Shown: positions 33,727 through 41,816, counted from the stretch's first letter. The stretch is 47,147 nt of DNA from JADJNW01 sp033761835 (GCA_033761835.1 JANRME010000288.1:1-47147), one strand, 5' to 3'. Translations and numbers: made by a program. Notes: generated by a model from the letters alone, not told the origin.

Positions 33727-33782
33727 GAAATGTGAAATGTGAAAACACAAGATTTCAAAGTGTTTTCCATATTTCACATTTC
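33727..33782. repeat. Near-perfect 22-bp inverted repeat between ABC ATPase and permease 1
   Basis: Left arm 33727-33748 (GAAATGTG words ending GAAAACAC) and right arm 33760-33782 (GTGTTTTCC then ATTTCACATTTC) pair with one bulge and one mismatch around an 11-base loop. Similar ATGTGAAAT words recur at 33716 and in the next operon gap. Confidence 0.7.
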
Positions 33783-33800
33783 AAATCTCAAATTTAAACC

Positions 33801-35027
33801 ATGTTTGATATAGATAAATGGCAGGAAATATTCAATTCGATCCGAAGGCATAAGCTGCGTACGGCGCTTACTGCTTTGGGTGTGTTTTGGGGTATTTTTA
33901 TGCTGACGCTCTTGCTAGGCGCGGGTAAAGGCTTGCAAAATGGCGTGGAATATCAATTCCGCGATGACGCTACGAATAGTATTTACATTCGACGCGGCGT
34001 TACTTCTATGCCTTATAATGGTTTGTCCAAAGGTCGTCCAATCCAATTTTATAATGAAGATTTCGACTATTTAGCAGATAATTTCAAAGATATTGACCAT
34101 TTGACGGCGCGATTTTATCTCACTGGGGATCAAACGGTGGCTTATGGCGCTAAAAAATTATCCTTCCCCGTTCGGGCCGTGCATCCTGATCATAAGTATC
34201 TTGAAAATACAATTGTAGTGGAAGGGCGCTATGTCAATCCAATTGACTTGCGCGAGTTTCGGAAAGTGGCAGTCCTTGGAAAAACGGCGAAGGAAGGCAT
34301 TTTCGGTGAAGACGAAGCAATCGGCAAAGAAATCAATATTGGTGGCCTTATATATAAGGTAGTTGGCATTTATGAGGATACCGGCGGTGAAAATGAAATG
34401 CGCGTCATTTATATTCCCGTCACAACTGCTCAAAAAATCTATTCCGGCACAAAAGAGTTACATCAATTGATGTTCACCGCGGGCGACTTGTCTGTACCCG
34501 AAATGAAAAAAATAGAAGAACGGATTCGACAGGATTTCGCAGTGCGGCATCAGTTTGATCCGAAAGATGAGAAAGCGCTGAATATGTTCAACTTAGCCGA
34601 AGAGTTTGAGCAATTCCAAAACCTTTTTGGCGCCATCCGTATTTTTGTTTGGTTTGTAGGCATCGGCACTTTATTCGCTGGCATTATTGGCGTCAGCAAC
34701 ATTATGCTCATTGTTGTGAAAGACCGCACCAAAGAAATCGGCATTCGCAAAGCCCTCGGCGCTACGCCTTATTCTATTGTTTCTATGATCATTCAGGAAG
34801 CCGTCTTTATTACAGCAGTAGCGGGCTATCTTGGTTTGATGGCAGGTATTGGCTTGATGGCTTTGCTCGGCTCTATGGAAGTAGATTATTTCAGAAATCC
34901 GCAGGTACACTTGGGCGTAGCGATAACAGCTACGATTGTTTTGGTTATAGCAGGCGCATTGGCAGGGCTAATGCCAGCGATGCAAGCAGCGAAGATTAAT
35001 CCAGTAATCGCGATGAAAAGTGATTGA
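33801..35027 (+). CDS. MacB-like ABC permease 1
   Basis: 408 residues. One N-terminal membrane helix (HKLRTALTALGVFWGIFMLTLLLG), a large periplasmic MacB-core domain (~50-280) and three C-terminal helices of the FtsX-like domain (FVWFVGIGTLFAGIIGVSNIMLIVV, RTKEIGIRKALGATPYSIVSMI, GLMPAMQAAKINPV). The second permease (35522-36769) is a close paralogue with the same start (MFD-D-WQEIF), so the pair arose by tandem duplication and probably forms a heterodimer with the ATPase. It likely exports peptides, lipoproteins or toxic compounds. Confidence 0.93.
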   Translation: MFDIDKWQEIFNSIRRHKLRTALTALGVFWGIFMLTLLLGAGKGLQNGVEYQFRDDATNSIYIRRGVTSMPYNGLSKGRPIQFYNEDFDYLADNFKDIDHLTARFYLTGDQTVAYGAKKLSFPVRAVHPDHKYLENTIVVEGRYVNPIDLREFRKVAVLGKTAKEGIFGEDEAIGKEINIGGLIYKVVGIYEDTGGENEMRVIYIPVTTAQKIYSGTKELHQLMFTAGDLSVPEMKKIEERIRQDFAVRHQFDPKDEKALNMFNLAEEFEQFQNLFGAIRIFVWFVGIGTLFAGIIGVSNIMLIVVKDRTKEIGIRKALGATPYSIVSMIIQEAVFITAVAGYLGLMAGIGLMALLGSMEVDYFRNPQVHLGVAITATIVLVIAGALAGLMPAMQAAKINPVIAMKSD

Positions 35028-35034
35028 CAGATGT

Positions 35035-35510
35035 GAGATGTGAAATACGAAATTAAAATTTTAATTAAGAAAGCATAAATATGAATGAATTTACACAAGA
35101 GGATTGGTCTCTAAATATTGTAGAAGAGCCTGGAGTTCCTTATAGCGATTTAAAAGAACGAACTAAACAATTTGCTTTAAATATAGTAAAGTATGTACAA
35201 TCACTGCCGTCGAATACTGTCGGTTATCGCATAGGGGATCAATTGTTAAAATCAGGAACATCAGTTGGTGCAAATACCAGAGCATCTTTTAGAGCGAGAA
35301 GTAGAAAAGAATATGTTGCAAAATTAGGAATAGTAATTGAAGAAGCCGATGAATCTATCTTTTGGTTAGAAATACTGGAAAGTTCAGGAATTGCAAATTT
35401 AGAAGAGACAAAAAAATTAAAACAAGAAGCAGAAGAATTGACGAAAATATTTGTAAGCATATATCAAAAGTATAAGGTATAACCTTTTCAAATTTTACAT
35501 TTTATATCTC
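35035..35510. repeat. Complementary arms enclosing the four-helix-bundle gene
   Basis: Left arm 35035-35054 (GAGATGTGAAATACGAAATT) and right arm 35491-35510 (AATTTTACATTTTATATCTC) can form a 20-bp stem with about 17 pairs counting G-U wobbles. The right arm is homologous to the sequence before permease 1. The gene at 35081-35482 lies wholly in the loop. Confidence 0.5.
35081..35482 (+). CDS. Four-helix-bundle protein (23S rRNA intervening-sequence/S23 family)
   Basis: 133 residues. Family motifs are clear: VPYSDLKERTKQFALNIVKYVQSLP, GYRIGDQLLKSGTSVGANTRASFRARSRKEYVAKLGIVIEEADES, FWLEILE, LKQEAEELTKIFVSIYQK. These proteins are best known from ORFs inside intervening sequences of 23S rRNA and form pentameric four-helix bundles of unknown function. 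Here the gene interrupts the MacB-like operon between two duplicated permeases, on the same strand, and is flanked by complementary sequences. Codons are more AT-rich (many AAA, GAA, ATA) than in the flanking permeases, consistent with insertion from elsewhere. Confidence 0.9.
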   Translation: MNEFTQEDWSLNIVEEPGVPYSDLKERTKQFALNIVKYVQSLPSNTVGYRIGDQLLKSGTSVGANTRASFRARSRKEYVAKLGIVIEEADESIFWLEILESSGIANLEETKKLKQEAEELTKIFVSIYQKYKV

Positions 35511-35521
35511 AAATTTGAATA

Positions 35522-36769
35522 ATGTTTGACAGAGACGTTTGGCAGGAAATATTCGCAACGATGCGCAAGCATAAGCTCCGTACGGGTTTGACGGCCTTGG
35601 GCGTGTTTTGGGGCATTTTTATGCTGGTATTTGTACTTGGCATGGGCAAAGGCTTGGAAAATGGCGTGTTCCGCAATTTCGATAACCGTGTGAGCAATGC
35701 TATGTATGTGTGGCCATCTCGTACTTCGCAGCCATACAAGGGCTTCCAGCCGGGGCGTGTGCCGCGATTTACATTGCAGGATATTCGTGCCATTCAGACC
35801 AATTTTCCTGAAATCCAATACATTGCGCCTCGATTGAGGATGGGCGCTTCCCCTATTTTTTATAAAGATAAGGGTGATAGCTACGAAGTGCGCGGCGAAT
35901 TGAGCGATATGATTAAAATAGAATCTATTAAAGTCTACGAAGGTCGCTATATCAATGAAAACGACATTGCCGAAAGCCGCAAAGTGGTGGTCATCGGCAA
36001 ACGCATTCAGGAAGTGCTTTTTGGTAACGAACCTTGCATCGGCAAATACGTGCGCATCCGCGGCGTCGAATTCAAAGTTGTCGGCGTATTCGGTCCTATC
36101 CAAATTAAACCCTGGACGGAAAGTGACCTGGAAGCAAACGTCATACCGCTTACCACTATGCAACGCACATTCGGTACGGGTGATCGCGTCGATTTCTTTG
36201 TTTGCTCGGCTTATGACAATATTCGCATCGGCGAAATCGAACCCAAAGTAAAAGACTTACTCCGGCAGCGTCACAACGTCGCACCCGACGACCCGCAGGG
36301 CATCGGCGGTTTTAATCTCGATGAGGAATTCCGCAGCGTGAAGACTTTATTCACAGGTATTACCGTCTTCCTTTGGTTTGTGGGCATCGGCACTTTACTC
36401 GCGGGCATCGTTGGCGTCAGCAATATCATGCTCATCGTCGTGAAAGAACGCACCAAAGAAATCGGCATTCGCAAAGCACTTGGCGCTACGCCTCGCTCCA
36501 TTATCAGTATGATTTTGATGGAATCGGTGTTCATTACTTCGTTCTCGGGCTATTTGGGTTTAATTGCGGGCACATTTGTCATCGGCGGCATCAATTATAT
36601 CATGATTATCAACAATATCGAATCGGAGAATTTTTACAATCCGCAAGTAAATATGGCGATTGGCTTGGGCGCGGTCACGCTACTCATTGTAGCTGGCGCG
36701 GTTGCTGGGCTTATCCCAGCATTGCAAGCATCAAGGGTGAATCCCGTGGTCGCTTTGAAAGACGAATGA
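35522..36769 (+). CDS. MacB-like ABC permease 2
   Basis: 415 residues, paralogue of permease 1: the first helix HKLRTGLTALGVFWGIFMLVFVLG and the FtsX-like end (RTKEIGIRKALGATPRSIISMIL, GLIPALQASRVNPVVALKDE) are almost the same, while the periplasmic core differs more. The start MFDRDVWQEIF aligns with that of permease 1, and the 5' flank is homologous as well (AAATCTCAAATTT vs ATATCTCAAATTT). Expected to pair with permease 1 in one inner-membrane complex driven by the ATPase at 33052. Confidence 0.93.
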   Translation: MFDRDVWQEIFATMRKHKLRTGLTALGVFWGIFMLVFVLGMGKGLENGVFRNFDNRVSNAMYVWPSRTSQPYKGFQPGRVPRFTLQDIRAIQTNFPEIQYIAPRLRMGASPIFYKDKGDSYEVRGELSDMIKIESIKVYEGRYINENDIAESRKVVVIGKRIQEVLFGNEPCIGKYVRIRGVEFKVVGVFGPIQIKPWTESDLEANVIPLTTMQRTFGTGDRVDFFVCSAYDNIRIGEIEPKVKDLLRQRHNVAPDDPQGIGGFNLDEEFRSVKTLFTGITVFLWFVGIGTLLAGIVGVSNIMLIVVKERTKEIGIRKALGATPRSIISMILMESVFITSFSGYLGLIAGTFVIGGINYIMIINNIESENFYNPQVNMAIGLGAVTLLIVAGAVAGLIPALQASRVNPVVALKDE

Positions 36770-36774
36770 TTTTA

Positions 36775-36843
36775 GTTGAGAAGTGGAGGTGTTTAGGAGT
36801 TGGTAATCCTAATATTTTAAGCTTCTAAACTTCTCAACTCCTA
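36775..36843. repeat. Quasi-palindromic spacer before the adaptor gene
   Basis: GTTGAGAAGT (36775-36784) pairs with ACTTCTCAAC (36829-36838); TAGGAGTTG (36794-36802) pairs with CAACTCCTA (36835-36843). The two pairings share bases and so exclude each other, which would allow alternative folds. Confidence 0.55.
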
Positions 36844-36877
36844 AAGAATAAATAAAATTTGAAAAAACGTTCAACAA

Positions 36878-38122
36878 ATGAATAAAGGTTGTTTGATCGG
36901 CGCGGGAGCATTTCTTTTGATTGCTTCCATTGGTTTGGGCATTTATTTTTACAATCAGCAACAAAAAGCGCCCGAAAATTTTGAAACGGAAAAACCCATT
37001 ATCACCGACATTATCAAAAAAACGGTAGCGACTGGTTCAGTCAAACCACGTTTGGAAGTGCAAATCAAGCCCCAGGTATCGGGTGTCGTAGAAGAATTGT
37101 ACGTCGAAGCGGGTGAAATGGTTAAAAAAGGGCAGCCCATTGCCCGGATCAAATTAATTCCAAGTGAGGTTAATATCAACTCGGCTCAATCGAATGTAGA
37201 ATTGGCTCGGCTTCGGTTGCAAGATGCGCAGCGCGAATTGCAGCGCCAGCGCGATTTGAATAAGAAAAACCTCGACATCGAAAGCGCGCGCGTCAATTAT
37301 GAAAACGCTAAACGCGAAGAAGAACGCCAGCGCGGCTTGCTCGAAGATGGCATCATTTCGCAGCAGGAATACAACCGTTTTAAAGTGGATCTCGATTTGC
37401 GCAAAGCGGAATTTGAAAATACGCAGGTAATGGCAGGCAATAACCTCCGCCAATTGGAAACCAATCTTGACATTGCCAAACAAGAATACCAAGCCGCTGT
37501 CAATAATCTTCAACTCCTCCGCGAGGGCGCGGCGCGTAGCTCCAAGCAGGTGGCCAATATCGTCACTTCTACGATTGACGGAATGGTATTAGATGTGCCC
37601 GTGGAAGAAGGTACTTCGGTGATCGAGCGCAACAACTTCAACGAAGGTACGAGCATTGCTATCGTGGCGGATATGAATTCGCTTATTTTTGAAGGAAAAG
37701 TGGACGAAGCCGATGTCGGAAAACTCCGCGAAGGAATGCCTTTGGAGCTGACCGTTGGAGCAATTGAAAGCGTAAAATTTGATGCAAACTTAGAATTTGT
37801 TTCACCCAAAGGTGTAGATGAAGAAGGTACGGTAAAATTTGAAGTGCGTGCTGCCATTAAGCCCACGAAAGAAGTCTTTCTACGCGCGGGTTACAGCGCC
37901 AACGCCGACATCATCCTCGACCGCCGCAAGGATGTCGTTGCTATCAAAGAGCGCGACATCATTTTTGAGAAGGATAAAACCTATATCGAAGTACAAATCG
38001 GCGACCGCCAGTTTCAGAAAAAACCTGTAAAACTCGGCTTATCCGATGGAATTTTGGTAGAAATACTCGAAGGTGTGGATACTACGACGCAAGTGCGCGT
38101 GATAAAAGAGTCCGCATCTTAA
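36878..38122 (+). CDS. MacA-like periplasmic adaptor (HlyD/RND family)
   Basis: 414 residues. One N-terminal membrane anchor (GCLIGAGAFLLIASIGLGIYF), then a lipoyl-like half (SVKPRLEVQIKPQVSGVVEEL, GEMVKKGQPIARI), a long coiled-coil hairpin (~95-210, SAQSNVELARLRLQDAQREL ... NLDIAKQEYQAAV), the second lipoyl half (STIDGMVLDVPVEEGTSV) and the beta-barrel domain (LIFEGKVDEADVGKLREGM). Last gene of the MacAB-like operon, it should link the inner-membrane permeases to an outer-membrane TolC-type channel, which is not encoded here. Followed by a perfect terminator hairpin. Confidence 0.93.
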   Translation: MNKGCLIGAGAFLLIASIGLGIYFYNQQQKAPENFETEKPIITDIIKKTVATGSVKPRLEVQIKPQVSGVVEELYVEAGEMVKKGQPIARIKLIPSEVNINSAQSNVELARLRLQDAQRELQRQRDLNKKNLDIESARVNYENAKREEERQRGLLEDGIISQQEYNRFKVDLDLRKAEFENTQVMAGNNLRQLETNLDIAKQEYQAAVNNLQLLREGAARSSKQVANIVTSTIDGMVLDVPVEEGTSVIERNNFNEGTSIAIVADMNSLIFEGKVDEADVGKLREGMPLELTVGAIESVKFDANLEFVSPKGVDEEGTVKFEVRAAIKPTKEVFLRAGYSANADIILDRRKDVVAIKERDIIFEKDKTYIEVQIGDRQFQKKPVKLGLSDGILVEILEGVDTTTQVRVIKESAS

Positions 38123-38130
38123 GAAATGAA

Positions 38131-38161
38131 GACTTCCGAAGTTTGAGAAACTTCGGAAGTC
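38131..38161. terminator. Bidirectional terminator between convergent operons
   Basis: GACTTCCGAAGTTT (38131-38144) and AAACTTCGGAAGTC (38148-38161) form 14 perfect base pairs with a three-base loop. It lies between the adaptor gene (plus) and the DUF2911 gene (minus), nine bp after which the latter ends. Confidence 0.8.
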
Positions 38162-38169
38162 CCCTCTTT

Positions 38170-39282
38170 CTAATTCACATCCTGTCCTGCTTCCAATTTC
38201 TTAATCATGCCTTCTATTTGTATCTTAGCGCCAGAGCTGGGGGCAGCGGCAAGCGCTTCCTGTGCATATTTTAAAGCGGTTTTATATTCGCCTTTTGCAG
38301 AATAACCTCTCGCCAATCCTTGTTTTACGAGGAAAGCATTAGTGGCATTGCGCTCTGCATTGTATTTGAAAACCTCTATGGCTTTGTCCGCTTTCTTTTG
38401 CGCAATTAATTGATTTCCATAAGCATTGATCACATTTACAGTAGCATCAGAGAATTTAATGGCTTCATCCAGCAAAACATTGGCATCATCTTGCTTTCCC
38501 ATCGCCACTAACACATTGGCCTTCGCGCGATAGCTCGGAAAATTCTTCAAACCCATCTGGTTGATAACGCGATCCGTCCAGCCTAAAGCCTCTTCGAGGT
38601 TGATCTTTTTATTGGCACACCAGTTGGCAGCTTGTAAAAAGTTTTGCCATACAAAGCCTTTAAATCCGCGCAATTCGTCACGAATGGTCGCCAAATACAG
38701 CTCATCGCCGTTAGGCACCGATACTTTAAAAGGTACGCTGAGGTTTTCCCATTTCAATTGAACCGTGCAGCCGTTTTGCTTTCTATCGGCAAACTCGTAC
38801 GTCAACCATTCGTTGTACTCGCTTTTTTCCGATTTTACGTTTACCCGCAGCGCATCCTCATCCTGTTTGTAAGAAAAACTGCCCCAGCCCGCTGTTGCGT
38901 TGGAGAAAATAACCGTCCAGTCGCTTTCGCCGGGGATCATATGCAAACCATAAGAACCCGCTTTCAAAGGCTGTCCTTCGATCTGCACATCATGCGAGAA
39001 GGTGATAATCGTGTTTTCATTTGCGCCGGCCCGCCAAGGGATATTACCCATCGGGGCCAAACCATAAGGCACCAATTGTCCCCAGATTTTGCCGGTACGG
39101 TCGGTGCCATCGGGCAGGTGTATATCGGGGCTGTAGTAAGTGATCGTCACGCTGACCAAACCCATGTACTGCGTAAAAACCGATTTTTGATTGTCGCCGT
39201 TGGGCGGAAGCGTCAGTTGTGCGAAGATTTGAGTAGCAAACAGGCAGCTAAATGCTACCAAGAGCAGGGTAATTTTTTTCAT
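38170..39282 (-). CDS. Exported DUF2911 protein with C-terminal TPR-like helices
   Basis: About 370 residues from ATG 39282 (a TTG two codons upstream is dismissed). Signal peptide (MKKITLLLVAFSCLFATQIFAQ), then a DUF2911 domain: VTITYYSPDIHLPDGTDRTGKIWGQLVPYGL, WRAGANENTIITFSHDVQIEG, GSYGLHMIPGESDWTVIFS. The last ~130 residues carry helical pairs resembling TPRs (NVINAYGNQLIAQKKADKA, AFLVKQGLARGYSAKGEYKTAL). DUF2911 proteins are frequent in Bacteroidota and of unknown role. Periplasmic. Stop TAG at the expected end. Confidence 0.85.
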   Translation of the reverse strand: MKKITLLLVAFSCLFATQIFAQLTLPPNGDNQKSVFTQYMGLVSVTITYYSPDIHLPDGTDRTGKIWGQLVPYGLAPMGNIPWRAGANENTIITFSHDVQIEGQPLKAGSYGLHMIPGESDWTVIFSNATAGWGSFSYKQDEDALRVNVKSEKSEYNEWLTYEFADRKQNGCTVQLKWENLSVPFKVSVPNGDELYLATIRDELRGFKGFVWQNFLQAANWCANKKINLEEALGWTDRVINQMGLKNFPSYRAKANVLVAMGKQDDANVLLDEAIKFSDATVNVINAYGNQLIAQKKADKAIEVFKYNAERNATNAFLVKQGLARGYSAKGEYKTALKYAQEALAAAPSSGAKIQIEGMIKKLEAGQDVN

Positions 39283-39378
39283 AGCCAAATGTTTTTAGTT
39301 AATTGAATTTCAGTAAGATAAAGGTAGAGAAATCCTTATGATCTGTTATGACATTAACTTCTTTTTAACGGAGGTGAA

Positions 39379-39473
39379 AATGGAATGATGGAATATTGGA
39401 ATGATGGAATATTGGAGTGTTGGATTTTCCACTCTTCCATTACTCCAACATTCCTTCACTCCACCACTCCATC
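39379..39473. repeat. TGGAATGATGGAATAT-word quasi-palindrome
   Basis: Left half contains TGGAATGATGGAATAT twice in tandem (39381-39396, 39397-39412) and then TTGGAGTGTTGGA; right half CACTCTTCCATTACTCCAAC and further CACTCC words read as its complement. Located between the DUF2911 start and the barrel-protein stop. Confidence 0.6.
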
Positions 39474-39483
39474 TCAAGAAAAT

Positions 39484-40065
39484 TTAGAATCTGAATGCAA
39501 TTCCTAAGCCGACAGAAGCATATTTCAAGTCAACATCTGTTGTAACGCTTTCTACTTTTAGCTCTCTCGACAAGGATTGATATTTGACCCCGGGTTTGAT
39601 ATGCCATTTAGAACCGAGGGCAATATCTACTCCTGCGCCCACTTGCCATCCAATACCATGACCTGAGTCCGCTGTGATGTCTCCGTCTTTATTCTCCGTT
39701 TCGATGTGATTGTAAATACCGCCGCCGCGAATATAATAAGCCAAAGAGGATGCCCCGATAGGATGATTGAATTCTAACCCGAACATATAACCCGTTTCTT
39801 CAAAATCTATATCCGTTCCGGCAAAAGATTGCTCAGCAGCAAAATGATTCCAACCCCAACCAACATAAGCACCTAAATGCGGCGTAAACCGATAGTCAAA
39901 AATTCCTTCAAACCCAAGTCCCGTGTTAAGATCAGCGTCGCCCAGTTCCTGTACTGCAAATGAAGCGCCACTTCGTAGTTCAAAACCAAATTTTTCTTGC
40001 GCCCACATAGGATGTGTTACCGCCACTATTAGAAGCGGAAGGGTGAAAGCAATGAAGTTTTTCAT
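39484..40065 (-). CDS. Small outer-membrane beta-barrel protein
   Basis: 193 residues from ATG 40065 (MKNFIAFTLPLLIVAVTHPMWAQ, signal peptide); an ORF start 13 codons upstream is discarded. The mature part is a regular eight-strand-like pattern (FGFELRSGASFAV, GLGFEGIFDYRF, LGAYVGWGWNHF, GYMFGLEFNHPI, WHIKPGVKYQSLSREL, VDLKYASVGLGIAFRF) ending in Phe, as in OmpW/OprG-type or OMP_b-brl barrels. Probably transcribed with the OmpA-type gene upstream, although a spacer with a possible 38-residue ORF separates them. Confidence 0.78.
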   Translation of the reverse strand: MKNFIAFTLPLLIVAVTHPMWAQEKFGFELRSGASFAVQELGDADLNTGLGFEGIFDYRFTPHLGAYVGWGWNHFAAEQSFAGTDIDFEETGYMFGLEFNHPIGASSLAYYIRGGGIYNHIETENKDGDITADSGHGIGWQVGAGVDIALGSKWHIKPGVKYQSLSRELKVESVTTDVDLKYASVGLGIAFRF

Positions 40066-40072
40066 GACTGGA

Positions 40073-40189
40073 TTATTTTGATTGGATAATGCGCATAATA
40101 TCATCTACATTAGAGAGAATTGCGCTGGCGTAAGTCATTGTATAGGAATGATTTTTATCACTAATCAAAGTAATCAAATTACCATCCAT
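40073..40189 (-). CDS. Possible short ORF (38 aa) before the barrel gene
   Basis: From ATG 40189 the minus strand encodes MDGNLITLISDKNHSYTMTY and a helical tail ending IIQSK before TAA, eight bp upstream of the barrel gene. The frame is also open further upstream (ESSVEDEAIVDL) with no start codon before it runs into GGAGTA-type low-complexity words. It could be a small gene or a truncated relic. No family recognised. Confidence 0.3.
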   Translation of the reverse strand: MDGNLITLISDKNHSYTMTYASAILSNVDDIMRIIQSK

Positions 40190-40260
40190 CAAATCTACAA
40201 TAGCTTCATCTTCAACACTGCTTTCACCCTTCCAATATTCCAAAACTCCACTACTCCATC

Positions 40261-41316
40261 CTAATTTTTCCTCACCGCCACCACTTTGATTTCTACCCGC
40301 CGGTTCAAAGCTTGCTGCGTTTCGTCTCTTGCGTTGGGGTAGCGCATCTGCCAGTTGCCATAACCTTTATAGATGACGCGGAGCGGTTCTATGCTGTTTT
40401 CGATCAGAAAATCGTGTACTAATTTAGCGCGGCGCAGAGAGAGCATAAAGTTTTGGGAATCCTCTGATACAGGAGCTTGATTGGGCAAATTAATATGTCC
40501 TGCTATTTCTATCGAAATAAAAGGGTTCAACTGCATGAATTTCAGGAGCTTGGGCAATTCCGGTTCGGAGTGTTTCAATAAAACAGCCTGCCCGCCTACA
40601 AAATAAAAGTTTTTCAAATCAATGGAAGCGCCCACTTTCACGGGTTTGAGTGGAATTTCCAGTCTGGGGACTTCGCCAACCACCGCTTTTAATATCTGTG
40701 TTTCAAAAAAATAACCCGGCGCAAATACATCCACGCCGAAATTTTCGCCGACGGGCAAGGTCGCCTCGAATGCACCACTGGTATCGGTTTGCATCGTATC
40801 GCGGAAGCTCGGCGAATGCAGAATTACCTCGCCGGAAATTCCCTCTCCAGTCTCGGGGTTTACAATTTTGCCGTTGATTTTTATCATGCGCTCCAACCGG
40901 AAAACCTCAATAGTGGCGCGGCGATTGCTTTGGCGGCCGGCATCGGTATCGTTGGTAGCTATGGGGCGATTTTCGCCAAAGACTTGCGTCTGAAAAATAC
41001 TATCAGGTAAGCCCCTGGCAATCAATGCATCGCGTACGCTGGTGGCGCGTTGCTCAGAAAGCTTTAAGTTGCGCTCCGGCTCGCCGATAGCGTCGGTATG
41101 CGCCGTAATATTGATTTTTAGCATGGCATTGCCAGGCAAAGCTTGTACAATATTTTGCAAAACAGTATTCGCATCGTCTCTTATATCAAATTTACCAAAA
41201 TCGAAATAGACGTCGGTATAAGTGAGCAAGCGCAAAGAATCGAATGGAATCTGCGCGAAGCCGGTATTGGCAAAAAGCCAAGTGAAAAAAAGCAATGAAA
41301 ATAGTATGCGGGTCAT
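40261..41316 (-). CDS. Double OmpA-domain protein with central carboxypeptidase-regulatory-like domain
   Basis: About 351 residues from ATG 41316 (MTRILFSLLFFTWLFANTGFAQ, signal peptide). First OmpA-like domain (~30-130): VYFDFGKFDIRDDA, ITAHTDAIGEPERNLKLSEQRA, GRQSNRRATIEVF. Then a beta-sandwich (INGKIVNPETGEGISGEVIL, TDTSGAFEATLPVGENFGV) of the CarboxypepD_reg type. A second, diverged OmpA-like domain (~240-345): FYFVGGQAVLLKHSEPEL, IEIAGHINLPNQ, LSLRRAKLVHDFL, LNRRVEIKVV, in which the HTD motif is replaced by GHINLP. OmpA domains bind peptidoglycan. Two in one chain, at opposite ends, are unusual; the second may have lost ligand binding. Confidence 0.85.
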   Translation of the reverse strand: MTRILFSLLFFTWLFANTGFAQIPFDSLRLLTYTDVYFDFGKFDIRDDANTVLQNIVQALPGNAMLKINITAHTDAIGEPERNLKLSEQRATSVRDALIARGLPDSIFQTQVFGENRPIATNDTDAGRQSNRRATIEVFRLERMIKINGKIVNPETGEGISGEVILHSPSFRDTMQTDTSGAFEATLPVGENFGVDVFAPGYFFETQILKAVVGEVPRLEIPLKPVKVGASIDLKNFYFVGGQAVLLKHSEPELPKLLKFMQLNPFISIEIAGHINLPNQAPVSEDSQNFMLSLRRAKLVHDFLIENSIEPLRVIYKGYGNWQMRYPNARDETQQALNRRVEIKVVAVRKN

Positions 41317-41460
41317 ATGGAGGGGTTTTATAAAGAGAATGCTATACAAACGAAAAAGACACAGTTTAATATTGGATGAATAAGCAGGTTTTTGTATAAT
41401 AAAATCGGATTATTTCTTAAATAATAATGCATTTTTGGTTTGAAAAATTCTATTTTCAAT

Positions 41461-41586
41461 ACATATAAATGATGTTTTAGTCAAAATATATTAATATATA
41501 TCTTAAATATATTAATACGTGTCTTAAATATATCATTCCACGTCTTATAAATATCATTTCACAAATAAAATATTCCAATCCGTGAT
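41461..41586 (-). repeat. Left array of 21-bp repeats (minus orientation)
   Basis: At least five units in strict 21-bp register (start 41482, 41503, 41524, 41545, 41566), plus weaker ones at 41461 and further left. On the minus strand each unit reads roughly: variable 8 bases, then ATTRATATWTTTAA. They are in reverse orientation to the right array. Confidence 0.85.
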
Positions 41587-41669
41587 TAATAAATAAAATA
41601 ATTGTCGTTTAAAATAGCATAATTAAAGACAAAATAAGTCTTTTTTAAGGCATTTTTCCTTTTCAGAAA
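41587..41669. other. Centre between the two repeat arrays
   Basis: About 80 bases of AT-rich sequence with a small hairpin, AAAGAC/GTCTTT near 41626-41642, followed by a T-run. It is the symmetry centre of the divergent arrays and the natural place for a promoter, but no TAnnTTTG box is clear. Confidence 0.4.
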
Positions 41670-41816
41670 GAGGCAACTTGATATATTTAAGACAGGAGTT
41701 GATATTTGATAATCACGGATTGGAATATTTAAGACGCAAATTAATATTTTTTAGTCAAAAATTTAGATTTTTACGCTCAGTATTTAATTTTTGATGCCAA
41801 TAAATTAATTTTTGAT
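41670..41816 (+). repeat. Right array of 21-bp repeats (plus orientation)
   Basis: Seven units in strict 21-bp register starting 41670, 41691, 41712, 41733, 41754, 41775 and 41796, with a decayed eighth at 41817. Consensus: G, six or seven variable bases, then ATTRATWTTTNA. The unit at 41712 and the left-array unit at 41566 belong to a perfect 21-bp inverted repeat (41568-41588 / 41710-41730). Confidence 0.85.

Noticed and set aside
35495..36163. Minus-strand 222-aa ORF opposite permease 2
   Set aside because: Shadow of the permease periplasmic core, with Phe/His/Ala-rich composition typical of antisense frames.
38644..39306. Plus-strand 220-aa ORF antisense to the DUF2911 gene
   Set aside because: Arg/Gln/His-rich shadow translation; the minus strand has a signal peptide and a family match.
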